Shown piece after piece: positions 31,438-40,087 of a stretch of 64,000 bases of DNA. How positions within the stretch are numbered: the first letter of the stretch is position 1; each line of letters begins with the position of its first letter. The stretch spans positions 1 through 64,000 of the forward strand of contig BLSF01000042.1 of NCBI GenBank assembly GCA_012862575.1. Direction: 5' to 3'. The notes below the pieces were generated by a model. It saw only the letters and a program-made list of their open reading frames with translations. It searched no databases and had not been told where the DNA came from. The translations under genes and the position numbers were made by a program. Source of the stretch: Parietichytrium sp. I65-24A. Its lineage: Eukaryota > Sar > Bigyra > Thraustochytrida > Thraustochytriidae.

Positions 31438-32823
31438 ATGGTCAATTGGTCGGACTGGGCGGAACTCGCGGACCGCGCGCGGAAGGTTCTCGGCGCGCGC
31501 AAGAACCGGCGCGCCGCGGTGGCGGCGGCCTCGCTAGCGGGTCTGTACCTGCTCCTACGCGGGAACCGGAACCGGCGCGACCCCGCAGCGGCGATGCGGG
31601 TGGCCACGGCGGCGCTGGAGCGGGTGCGGATCCCGTTCAGCGAGTTCCTGCAGATGGTCCAGCGTAACGAGGTCGCCAGCGTTCGCCTCGGCGCGGACGT
31701 GATCGAGTTCTCCGTGTTGGACAGCGCGGCCAGTGCGGCCAGTGCGGGGAACAAGCAGCTGTTCACGAACCCGATCCGCTGGCACCCGGGGCTGATGGAG
31801 CTCCTGCACGAGAAGGCGATCCCGTTCGACGAACTGCTCGCGAACAACGCGGGGAACCCGGCGCGGCCGCTGTCCCCCGCGCGCGCGGCGCTGATGGTGC
31901 TGCTGCCGGCGGCGTACGTGGGAGTGGTAGTGTACCTGCTAAAGATGTTCTACGACCAGACGAGCGGCGGGGACGTGGGGGAGCTGAGCTCGCGCGCGAA
32001 GAATACCGGAAGCGGCGCCGGCATCAGACGCACGACGTTCGCGGACGTGGCGGGGATTAGTGCTGCGCGCGAGGTGGTGGAGGAGGTGGCGGACATCTTA
32101 CGGAACCCGGAGCGGTACACGAAAATAGGAGCGAGACTTCCCACCGGCATTCTCCTCGTTGGCCCTCCAGGGACGGGGAAAACCATGCTGGCCAGAGCCA
32201 TGGCCAACGAGTCCGGCCTGCCGTTCTTCTACTGCTCCGGTAGCGACTTTGTGGAGATCTACGCCGGCCGCGGCGCATCGAGGGTGCGAAATCTCTTTGC
32301 AAAAGCCGCCAAAGCTGCGCCGTGTGTGGTATTCGTGGACGAAATCGACGCGCTGGGAAAGAGCCGCAGCGCAGAGCTGAGCATGAACGAGGAACGCGAA
32401 CAGACCCTGAACCAGCTGCTGGCCGCCATGGATGGCTTTTGCTCGGAGAAACGCATTGTCATTATGGCCGCTACCAATAGGTACGACGTCCTGGACAAGG
32501 CGCTTGTGCGACCGGGCAGGTTTGACCGGATCGTGCGCGTCGAATTGCCCGACCAGAGCGGCAGAGAGGAGATTCTCAGGGTGCACACTCGGCACATGAG
32601 CCTCGCGGAAGATGTGGATTTTGAGAAGATCGCGTCGCTGTGCCCCGAGTATACCGGCGCAGAATTGGCAATGATTTGCAATGAGGCAGCGATCCGCGCG
32701 GCGAGAGACAAGAGGGACGTGCTGCTGTCGGACGACTTTATTGTGGCGCTGCAGACGCATCGCATGAGCACAAAGCGCGGCGAGAAGGTCAGCGATCTGT
32801 TCTCGCGCATCAGACTTGACTAG
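31438..32823 (+). CDS. FtsH-like membrane AAA+ ATPase lacking the M41 protease domain
   Basis: ATG at 31438 is the first Met of the open frame; 461 aa. A hydrophobic segment at about 26-41 and a second at about 150-172 flank an FtsH-extracellular-like region ('PFSEFLQMVQRNEVASVRLG'). The AAA module has Walker A 'GPPGTGKT' (242-249), pore-loop-like 'FVEIYAGRGASRVR', Walker B DEID (301-304) and the second region of homology 'NRYDVLDKALVRPGRFDR'. The lid ends at residue ~450 and the protein stops there. FtsH/Yme1/m-AAA proteases normally continue ~200 aa into an HEXXH zinc peptidase, and no such sequence follows before the satellite at 33012. It therefore resembles FtsHi-type proteins in lacking activity but goes further in lacking the domain. 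Likely in a mitochondrial or plastid membrane, acting as an unfoldase or partner subunit; location is inferred. Confidence 0.85.
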   Translation: MVNWSDWAELADRARKVLGARKNRRAAVAAASLAGLYLLLRGNRNRRDPAAAMRVATAALERVRIPFSEFLQMVQRNEVASVRLGADVIEFSVLDSAASAASAGNKQLFTNPIRWHPGLMELLHEKAIPFDELLANNAGNPARPLSPARAALMVLLPAAYVGVVVYLLKMFYDQTSGGDVGELSSRAKNTGSGAGIRRTTFADVAGISAAREVVEEVADILRNPERYTKIGARLPTGILLVGPPGTGKTMLARAMANESGLPFFYCSGSDFVEIYAGRGASRVRNLFAKAAKAAPCVVFVDEIDALGKSRSAELSMNEEREQTLNQLLAAMDGFCSEKRIVIMAATNRYDVLDKALVRPGRFDRIVRVELPDQSGREEILRVHTRHMSLAEDVDFEKIASLCPEYTGAELAMICNEAAIRAARDKRDVLLSDDFIVALQTHRMSTKRGEKVSDLFSRIRLD

Positions 32824-33482
32824 ACTCTGGTGACATGAATTGGACACGGTGATTAGAATGAATAGAACTGGGTGCAACCATGCGTGCTCTGTACAGTTGC
32901 CCGATCGATTTGATGTGACAAACAACTTTTTACTGTTTACTGCACTGTTCCTTGTTTGGTGGAATTCCCGTCGGTCTTGGTTTTGGGAAAGACGGCACCT
33001 TCTTCGTTCGTTGCGATGCGGTGCGATGCGATGCGATGCGGTGCGATGCGATGCGATGCGATGCGATGCGATGCGATGCGATGCGATGCGATGCGATGCG
33101 ATGCGATGCGATGCGATGCGATGCGATGCGATGCGATGCGATGCGATGCGATGCGATGCGATGCGATGCGATGCGAGAGACCCGCCACTCACGAGCCGTT
33201 CGAATGTGTGTGCGTGCATAACAATTGTTTTTACAAATATATTGATACATGTTCCTCGCTTATTCTCAGAACGTATACCAAATGCTTCGACAATTCTTTT
33301 CCACCCTCGCAAGATGTAGACACCTTTGGAACTTTACGATGGGGGGAAAAATATTCTTTGCCACTCGTCATGGAGAGATATCCTCTACGTAGCGCCCACT
33401 CCGAATTCAAAATGTGAAGATGGTAAGGGAAACGTGTTGCCCAAAAATAGAACAAAAAAAAGAGAAATAAGGTTTTGGTTGC
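32824..33482. other. Convergent 3' intergenic region with satellite
   Basis: Lies between the tails of the FtsH-like and WDR92 genes; mostly a pentanucleotide tract (33012-33175). Long open frames here reading Ala-Ser-His-Arg-Ile on the minus strand, or Cys-Asp-Ala-Met-Arg on the plus strand, are products of the tract. Confidence 0.7.
33012..33175. repeat. (GCGAT)n pentanucleotide satellite
   Basis: About 32 units of gatgc/atgcg with two or three g-for-a variants near its left end. It is open in all six frames because the 5-bp unit cycles through frames without a stop. Confidence 0.95.
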
Positions 33483-34565
33483 TCAGTATAGGTTTAGTTT
33501 CGTGACAATGTATACACGCACGGTTTGGTCGAGGCAAGCGAGGGCAGCCAAGCCTTCCTTGTCTGGGCTCCAGTCAAAAGACACCACTGGCTGAGAGGAG
33601 ATTACCTTCGAATTGAGCAACTCCAGAGATCCAGGAACACCGACCGGGCGGCCCTCAGAGTCTTTGCGCTGCCGCTGTTGAGGATAGCTGTATTTGTACA
33701 GGTTCAATCCACCGTTGCCTCCAGTGGTCAAGAATAGGTCGCGATTCTGTGGAAGGTGCCTGACTCCCCAAACGGTCGATTTGTGGGCCTTCTCTGAAAG
33801 ATATGCAAAGCCTTCCGTGGGATGCTCTGTGCGCATGTCGTAGACCCTAAATTTGGACTCGAGCGTGGTCACGACCAGCTTGTTCATCTCAATATCTTTG
33901 CGGTCAAACTGCAACCCGCAGACGCCGTTTGCGCAGTTCGTTTCCCACCGAATTGTGTTTGTGCGCAGGTCGAACAGCTTGACGTCCCCGTTATCAAAGC
34001 CTGCCGCAATAACGCGCTCCTCGTCGTTAAACGAGTTGCCGAACGCTACGCTCCAGCAATCTCTTCTATCGTTGGGGTCGCTCTGGTCCCCGGATGGCTC
34101 CAAACTAACTACCGGTCGGTCCACGCGAGGATCCCAGACCTTCACCGTCCCATCGCGACTCCCAGTAACTAGCTCTGGCGCCCCGCACCCAACGTTGAGC
34201 CCGCCGCAGCCGTCAATGCAGTTCACCAAGGTCTCATGGCCCCTGACGTTCCAGATCGGCATTTCCATGTTCTCCAAGTCAAAAATACTCACGTTCCCGG
34301 CAAAGTCGCCCACGGCAATATTACGCTCCTCCAACGAAGACGCGCCGAACGTCCCGCATTTGATCCCGTGCTGCCTCTCGCTGGACGCCAAGCCCTTCAG
34401 TTTGCCCGACTCCAGCTCTGAAACCTCGATTACACCTCGACCGTTCGCCCGCAGCCCGAGGGACACGAGCCTCGCCGAGCTGGGAATCCATCGCACTTCG
34501 TACGGCGTGTACGCCACGCTCTGGTTAATGTGCTCGATCAGCTGCGGTGCGTCCGTGGTGTCCAT
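33483..34565 (-). CDS. WDR92: WDR92 / DNAAF10 (Monad) WD40-repeat protein
   Basis: ATG at 34565 gives 360 aa, close to the usual ~357 aa. The sequence follows the family along its whole length: 'HINQSVAYTPYEVRWIP' at the start, 'GIKCGTFGASSLEERNIAVG', 'APELVTGSRDGTVKVWDPR', 'RDCWSVAFGNSFNDEERV', 'NGVCGLQFDRKDIEMNKL', 'SEKAHKSTVWGVRHLPQNR' and 'DQTVRVYIVTKLNLY' at the C-terminus. WDR92 works with the R2TP/prefoldin-like chaperone system to pre-assemble axonemal dyneins in the cytoplasm, and its distribution largely tracks motile cilia. The frame extends 14 codons upstream only with a non-ATG start, so the internal Met is chosen. It shares a divergent upstream region with the acidic coiled-coil gene. 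Confidence 0.95.
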   Translation of the reverse strand: MDTTDAPQLIEHINQSVAYTPYEVRWIPSSARLVSLGLRANGRGVIEVSELESGKLKGLASSERQHGIKCGTFGASSLEERNIAVGDFAGNVSIFDLENMEMPIWNVRGHETLVNCIDGCGGLNVGCGAPELVTGSRDGTVKVWDPRVDRPVVSLEPSGDQSDPNDRRDCWSVAFGNSFNDEERVIAAGFDNGDVKLFDLRTNTIRWETNCANGVCGLQFDRKDIEMNKLVVTTLESKFRVYDMRTEHPTEGFAYLSEKAHKSTVWGVRHLPQNRDLFLTTGGNGGLNLYKYSYPQQRQRKDSEGRPVGVPGSLELLNSKVISSQPVVSFDWSPDKEGLAALACLDQTVRVYIVTKLNLY

Positions 34566-34972
34566 TATTCCGCCGAGAAGTATTCCGCCTTCGCTGAAGC
34601 GGCGCACAGATAAACAGATAGACAGACAGATAGATCTACACGCCCGGCCGCAAACCGAGCTGCTGCTGCTGCTGTTGCTGCTGTTCCGTGGCTTTCGCGC
34701 TTACGCGAGAGAGTCTGCTCCTCCGGAGCTCAATCAACCGCGATCGATCGCCGGAGCTAAGATGGCACGCTTCCGTCGCCTCTCTTGTTGCCTTTCCGTG
34801 TTTGCCGGTATTTGCCGGTGTGATGTTCAATGAATTAATGAATGAATGAATGAGATGAGCTTGAGGATGCCTGGGGAGAAAGGGATAGATAGACAGAGAG
34901 ATACTTGGCTTCATGGATCGAGAGATAGCAATGGTGTAGAGTGAGCATGGGAATGAGAATGGGAACAGAGTT

Positions 34973-34992
34973 AGGAGAGAGAGAGAGAGAGT
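34973..34992 (-). promoter_or_regulatory. (GA)n tract in WDR92 / acidic-gene divergent promoter, left copy
   Basis: AG run about 410 bp upstream of the WDR92 ATG. The other haplotype copy at about 36658-36682 is a few units longer. Confidence 0.4.
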
Positions 34993-35647
34993 GCGCAGCG
35001 ATAGCGTTGGGGAGTCAATTCGCTGTGGCACTTGTGACACTGTCAATACTGTATCTGAATTCTGTTAGTTTTGGGTTTCTAAAGTCCGAATTGGGATATG
35101 AATTGTGATTTTGACCACGTTCTGACGTTTCTGACGACTGGGATGTTTGTGGACGAAGAAGCAAAGGAGAAAAAAGATGGCGTTGGCAGCGAGATTGTTG
35201 CTTTTGTATAAAAACATTGTAGTAAAACAGGAAGGAAAAACGTTGGAGTTATCCTATCCCATTCTTCGCGACGGTTAACAGACTCTCCAAGTTGAACGAC
35301 TAACGATTCTACTATTTCTACTGACACTCATAATCAGCCGCTAGTCCATCCACTGACTCGCTCCTACTGGGACGCCAAGAAAAGCGTTCCGCGCCGTCCC
35401 GCTCCGACTGAACAACAACGAATCGCTCGCGAACAACAGGAACCGTGCCTTGTTCCTCTCTCAGTGTTGTGCTCTATTGCTGACAGAGCACAAGAGCGAA
35501 AGCAACACACAGAGAGAGAGAGAGAGGGGCGACGGTCTCACTCCCTTTCGCGGAACAGCGCCACGGCAGCCCGCCGGTTCCGCTCCCTCGCGCTGGTTCT
35601 CGGGCCAAGAACCGGCCCGCCAGCCGCGCGCCACAGGCGCCGGGAAG

Positions 35648-35877
35648 ATGGCGTCGAACGCTTCGCTCGCAACGGGCCCCCAGGATTCTCCCCCAGAAAG
35701 TGGGGAACCCAATTTGCCCGAGGTGCCGGATCTGCCCAATTTGGGTGACTTGGATGACTTGGATGACTTGGACCTGCCAAATGATTTGGGCAAGAAGAAG
35801 AAAAAGAAGAAGAAGAACAAGAGCAAGAGCAAACACAAAAACGAGAATGGAATTGCAGGAGATGGCCAATATGCGGA
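35648..35877 (+). CDS. Acidic repeat protein, truncated duplicate N-terminus
   Basis: First ~77 codons of the gene that is complete at 37362-38930, cut off by the n at 35878. Same protein sequence as far as it goes. An assembly duplicate, not a separate gene. Confidence 0.8.
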
Positions 35878-35878
35878 N
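35878..35878. other. Assembly junction (n)
   Basis: Single undefined base between the two copies of duplication C. Confidence 0.95.
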
Positions 35879-35879
35879 A

Positions 35880-36250
35880 TTGAGCCCGCCGCAGCCGTCA
35901 ATGCAGTTCACCAAGGTCTCATGGCCCCTGACGTTCCAGATCGGCATTTCCATGTTCTCCAAGTCAAAAATACTCACGTTCCCGGCAAAGTCGCCCACGG
36001 CAATATTACGCTCCTCCAACGAAGACGCGCCGAACGTCCCGCATTTGATCCCGTGCTGCCTCTCGCTGGACGCCAAGCCCTTCAGTTTGCCCGACTCCAG
36101 CTCTGAAACCTCGATTACACCTCGACCGTTCGCCCGCAGCCCGAGGGACACGAGCCTCGCCGAGCTGGGAATCCATCGCACTTCGTACGGCGTGTACGCC
36201 ACGCTCTGGTTAATGTGCTCGATCAGCTGCGGTGCGTCCGTGGTGTCCAT
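35880..36250 (-). CDS. WDR92, truncated duplicate N-terminus
   Basis: First ~123 codons of WDR92 (ATG at 36250), ending at the junction n; the complete gene is 33483-34565. Differences in the short leader before the ATG and in the flank suggest the other haplotype. Confidence 0.8.
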
Positions 36251-37361
36251 TATTCCGCCGAGACGTATTCCGCCTTTGCTGAAGCGGCGCACAGATAAAC
36301 AGATAGACAGACAGATAGATCTACACGCCCGGCCGCAAACCGAGCTGCTGTTGCTGCTGCTGCTGCTGTTCCGTGGCTTACGCGCTTACGCGAGAGAGTC
36401 TGCTCCTCCGGAGCTCAATCAACCGCGATCGATCGCCGGAGCTAAGATGGCACGCTTCCGTCGCCTCTCTTGTTGCCTTTCCGTGTTTGCCGGTATTTGC
36501 CGGTGTGATGTTCAATGAATAAATGAATGAATGAATGAGATGAGCTTGAGGATGCCTGGGGAGAAAGGGATAGATAGACAGAGAGATACTTGGCTTGATG
36601 GATCGAGAGATAGCAATCGTGTAGAACGAGCATGGGAATGAGAATGGGAACAGAGTTAGGAGAGAGAGAGAGAGAGAGAGAGTGCGCAGCGATAGCGTTG
36701 GGGAGTCAATTCGCTGTGGCACTTGTGACACTGTCAATACTGTCAATGTCGTCAATGTATCTGAATTCTGTTAGTTTTGGGTTTCTAAAGTCCGAATTGG
36801 GATATGAATTGTGATTTTGACCACGTTCTGACGTTTCTGACGACTGGGATGTTTGTGGACGAAGAAGCAAAGGAGAAAAGAGATGGCGTTGGCAGCGAGA
36901 TTGTTGCTCTTGTATAAAAACATTGTAGTAAAACAGGAAGGAAAAACGTTGGAGTTATCCTATCCCATTCTTCGCGACGGTTAACAGACTCTCCAAGTTG
37001 AAGTTGAACAATTAACGATTCTACTATTTCTACTGACACTCATAATCAGCCGCTAGTCCATCCACTGACTCGCTCCTACTGGGACGCCAAGAAAAGCGTT
37101 CCGCGCCGTCCCGCTCCGACTGAACAACAACGAATCGCTCGCGAACAACAGGAACCGTGCCTTGTTCCTCTCTCAGTGTTGTGCTCTATTGCTGACAGAG
37201 CACAAGAGCGAAAGCAACACACAGAGAGAGAGAGAGAGAGGGGCGACGGTCTCACTCCCTTTCGCGGAACAGCGCCACGGCAGCCCGCCGGTTCCGCTCC
37301 CTCGCGCTGGTTCTCGGGCCGAGAACCGGCCCGCCAGCCGCGCGCCACAGGCGCCGGGAAG
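36251..37361. promoter_or_regulatory. Divergent promoter of WDR92 (-) and acidic-protein gene (+)
   Basis: About 1.1 kb. Contains a (GA)n tract at 36658-36682, a TATA-like 'tataaaaa' at about 36913, and a second (AG)n tract at about 37222-37241, 120 bp before the plus-strand ATG. A near-copy lies at 34566-35647. Confidence 0.5.
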
Positions 37362-38930
37362 ATGGCGTCGAACGCTTCGCTCGCAACGGGCCCCCAGGAT
37401 TCTCCCCCAGAAAGTGGGGAACCCAATTTGCCCGAGGTGCCGGATCTGCCCAATTTGGGTGACTTGGATGACTTGGATGACTTGGACCTGCCAAATGATT
37501 TGGGCAAGAAGAAGAAAAAGAAGAAGAAGAACAAGAGCAAGAGCAAACACAAAAACGAGAATGGAATTGCAGGAGATGGCCAATATGCGGATCCCGAACT
37601 TCCTCAAATACCCGACCTTCCCGAACCTCCTCAAGGTGCGGGCGATGGTGACGTGGATGAGACTGCATTGCCAACGGAAATTTTGCCAGAGCTTGATGGT
37701 GACGGGAATGATGTCCCAACGATGGATGGTGAGGACTTGCCGAGTTTCGACGGGGCCGATCTCCCACAGTTTGAGGACATTGATGTTCCGATAGTAAGTG
37801 AGAATGGTGTCTCAGAAGTTGATGCCACCCAACTTCCTGATTTGGGCCTCGAGGATCTTAAAGTTCCGGAAGTAGAGACCGGTGCTGATAGAGACGATCC
37901 TAATGCGCTGCCTTCTTTTGAAGACGGGCCGAACAACTCGGGATCATCTGGGGAACTTGAAATGCAAGAGGGCGAAAACGAGTCTACGTCTGTTGCGGAC
38001 ACAGATGATACTAGTATTGCACCAGCGTCGGAAACGACACAGCAAGCGACAGCGTTGAGCGGTGGCAGCTCACCCGACCTTGGAGTCGATCCCAAGGAAT
38101 CTGTTTCAACCCTTCATGGTGATCAGTCTGATGGACTCCAAGCCGATGCAGTAAAATCCGACCTTGAAGTTTCGCACAAGGGCTCACAAAGCGATGGGAA
38201 GAGGCCGCGGCCATCACTGGAGCCAATCTCTCCGTCTTTTGTCGATCTAGGCGGAGCGGACCCGATTCCAAGTTTGACTCCGAAGGCACTCTACCGGGAA
38301 CGACCTTCGTTCAACGAAGAAGCCAGTGAAAATGAGATTGCACAAAAAGATACTCGCACAAAGAAGCTAATCGCAGGATTGGTCGAATTTTCTGTACAAA
38401 GACTGACGAATACTCTGCACCTCAGTCGCGCATTTTCCAAACTTCAGCACTTTAGAGCAGAGGATGTGCAATCGACGGAAAGTGACAATCGGCAGACTGA
38501 AACTCGGAAATGCAGCCCCTCTGCCAATGCGAATTCGAGCGCACAAGCTAGCGCGAATGGTGCAACGGAGAGGTCAACGCCTGACGAAGTTGCAAGCGAG
38601 AGGATGAGAAGGGCCTCAACAAGCTCGAGTTCAACTTCGTGGTCCGTCCCCGTTCGCTCTCGCGCAGAAACGTTTGAGACCCCTCCGGTGACCCCAAAAG
38701 GCGACCACCAGCGCGAGCTGCGCGCATTGAGGGAGAAGGTCAAGCAGCAAGAGCTTGAGATTCGGAAAGTGCGGCGGTTGATTGTGATTCACTCGATGTT
38801 CTTCAAATGGAAAATCTGGCAATTGCTTCGCATTCAAGAAAGATTAGAGGCGGACATGGACGAAGAGCGGGTCCTGATCGCAGAGAGAATCCACCGCGCT
38901 CGCGCCAAGTTTTTAGGGAGTGACGTTTAG
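37362..38930 (+). CDS. Acidic Leu-Pro-Asp repeat protein with C-terminal coiled coil
   Basis: ATG at 37362, 522 aa, one exon. Residues about 20-190 are built of short acidic repeats of the form LP-x-(L/F)-(D/E)-x-D ('LPEVPDLPNLGDLDDLDDLD', 'LPELDGDG', 'LPSFDGADLPQFEDIDVP'), interrupted by a Lys run ('KKKKKKKKNKSKSKHK') at about 48-66. The middle is Ser/Thr/Glu-rich and probably disordered. The last ~80 residues form a predicted coiled coil ('RELRALREKVKQQELEIRKVRR') with a hydrophobic stretch 'IHSMFFKWKIWQLLRI'. I do not recognise the family. The alternation of acidic repeats with a basic block suggests a scaffold or ion/nucleic-acid-binding protein, which is inference only. Confidence 0.8.
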   Translation: MASNASLATGPQDSPPESGEPNLPEVPDLPNLGDLDDLDDLDLPNDLGKKKKKKKKNKSKSKHKNENGIAGDGQYADPELPQIPDLPEPPQGAGDGDVDETALPTEILPELDGDGNDVPTMDGEDLPSFDGADLPQFEDIDVPIVSENGVSEVDATQLPDLGLEDLKVPEVETGADRDDPNALPSFEDGPNNSGSSGELEMQEGENESTSVADTDDTSIAPASETTQQATALSGGSSPDLGVDPKESVSTLHGDQSDGLQADAVKSDLEVSHKGSQSDGKRPRPSLEPISPSFVDLGGADPIPSLTPKALYRERPSFNEEASENEIAQKDTRTKKLIAGLVEFSVQRLTNTLHLSRAFSKLQHFRAEDVQSTESDNRQTETRKCSPSANANSSAQASANGATERSTPDEVASERMRRASTSSSSTSWSVPVRSRAETFETPPVTPKGDHQRELRALREKVKQQELEIRKVRRLIVIHSMFFKWKIWQLLRIQERLEADMDEERVLIAERIHRARAKFLGSDV

Positions 38931-39211
38931 GTCAATCGATCTTCTGCCTCGTCCCAGTCTTCAGTAATGTCAATCCCTTTTTGCTTCCGTGAGAAAAGTG
39001 GCTCTCTTTCTCCATTGCCTGTACCCAAACTCACCGTCAATTGTGCTGCAGCCTCACTAAAGAGGAAACTTAAAATAGTTCTCGAAGAATCCTTGTGTGT
39101 GTGACGCTCTAATTTCTCCCTTTTTTTGCTAGCTCGTTTCACTCATTTCTTGAATCGCCGCCTCCCCTAGTCCAAAAACAGAATAGAGACGAAAACGTGA
39201 AAACTTGAATT

Positions 39212-40087
39212 CTACAATTTAATACTCACTACTACCGGTTCGTAGACGGCATGAAGGTCATCGTCACAGATGGCGCCGTTGACAAAGGTTGTTCTTCCAG
39301 TGGTTCGCAATCCTGTTTGGACAACATTTTTGCGACCAGCGTGGACGTGCCCAAAGCAGTGCAGCAGTGGATTGATTCGTGTCTCTACGTGTTTTAAGAG
39401 AGAAGCCGAGCCAATATGCTCTCCCTCCTGGCTCACATCGTATTTCCCTAGAGGCGGGGTATGCGTGGCAAGGATCTGCACGTCACTAGGAATCTTGGAC
39501 CAAATTTTGTCTAGCTTTTCCTCCGGAACATAGGTCTCAAAAACTGGGTCGCCCTTCCACTGCGGCTGCCACGGGGACCCGTAAATCTTGAGACGAGCGC
39601 TTCCTTCGCTGAGCCTATCGCCTTTGAGCTCAATGGTGACAGATTCGTCTTCCAAGTAATGAGCGTGCAAGAACGACTCGGCCAACACCTTCAGATTGAC
39701 ATCCTTCTCGGCGTCGTGATTGCCAGCCACGACGATCTTGTACGTGTGCGGCAGGGCTCCGAGCCACGAATCAAAGTTCTCGATCTGCTCAGCGTTGGAC
39801 ATGTCGCTGTTTGGATCCACGATATCCCCGGTAAAAATGAGAATGTCGCCATCTGGCACCGACACATCCTCGTGCGATCCATGCGTATCGCCAAAGCAAA
39901 CGATGCTCACCTCGTCCTTCTTCGTGCGCATGGACGGCAAAACAGTCTCTTCGCCTTCTTCCTCGTACCCGCTTTCCACTTCACTCGCGCCGTTCCTGCG
40001 CATGAAAACCACCACCAAGACCACGAACAGCACCCCCGCAAGCACCTTGGGCAGCTGCAGCTGCGCCCCGCTTCTATGCCCGCGCAT
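39212..40087 (-). CDS. Membrane-anchored calcineurin-like metallophosphoesterase (MPPED-like)
   Basis: First ATG of the frame at 40087, 291 aa; the frame is open further upstream but has only a non-ATG start. A single membrane segment lies at about residues 15-29 ('VLAGVLFVVLVVVFM'). The five metallophosphoesterase motifs are all present: GDTHG (66-70), GD (87-88), GNHD (122-125), 'ATHTPP' (207-212) and GHVH (246-249). Spacing and the 'IYGSPWQPQW' and 'THTPP' words resemble MPPED1/2-type (239FB) enzymes. Expected to be a two-metal phosphodiesterase or phosphatase; substrate unknown. Convergent with the acidic-protein gene (282 bp apart). Confidence 0.9.
   Translation of the reverse strand: MRGHRSGAQLQLPKVLAGVLFVVLVVVFMRRNGASEVESGYEEEGEETVLPSMRTKKDEVSIVCFGDTHGSHEDVSVPDGDILIFTGDIVDPNSDMSNAEQIENFDSWLGALPHTYKIVVAGNHDAEKDVNLKVLAESFLHAHYLEDESVTIELKGDRLSEGSARLKIYGSPWQPQWKGDPVFETYVPEEKLDKIWSKIPSDVQILATHTPPLGKYDVSQEGEHIGSASLLKHVETRINPLLHCFGHVHAGRKNVVQTGLRTTGRTTFVNGAICDDDLHAVYEPVVVSIKL

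Larger units (their letters stand above)
34195..35877. repeat. Junction duplication C, left copy
   Basis: About 1.68 kb running from inside WDR92, through the divergent promoter, into the first codons of the acidic gene. It is repeated after the n at 35878 as 35880-37591 with a few indels (GA-tract length, 'gtcaatgtcgtcaat' insertion) and substitutions, which is consistent with two haplotypes. Confidence 0.85.
35880..37591. repeat. Junction duplication C, right copy
   Basis: Partner of 34195-35877. It connects to the full acidic-protein gene. Confidence 0.85.

Noticed and set aside
32840-33319. ORFs encoding Ala-Ser-His-Arg-Ile or Cys-Asp-Ala-Met-Arg repeats
   Set aside because: They are read entirely from the stop-free pentanucleotide tract.
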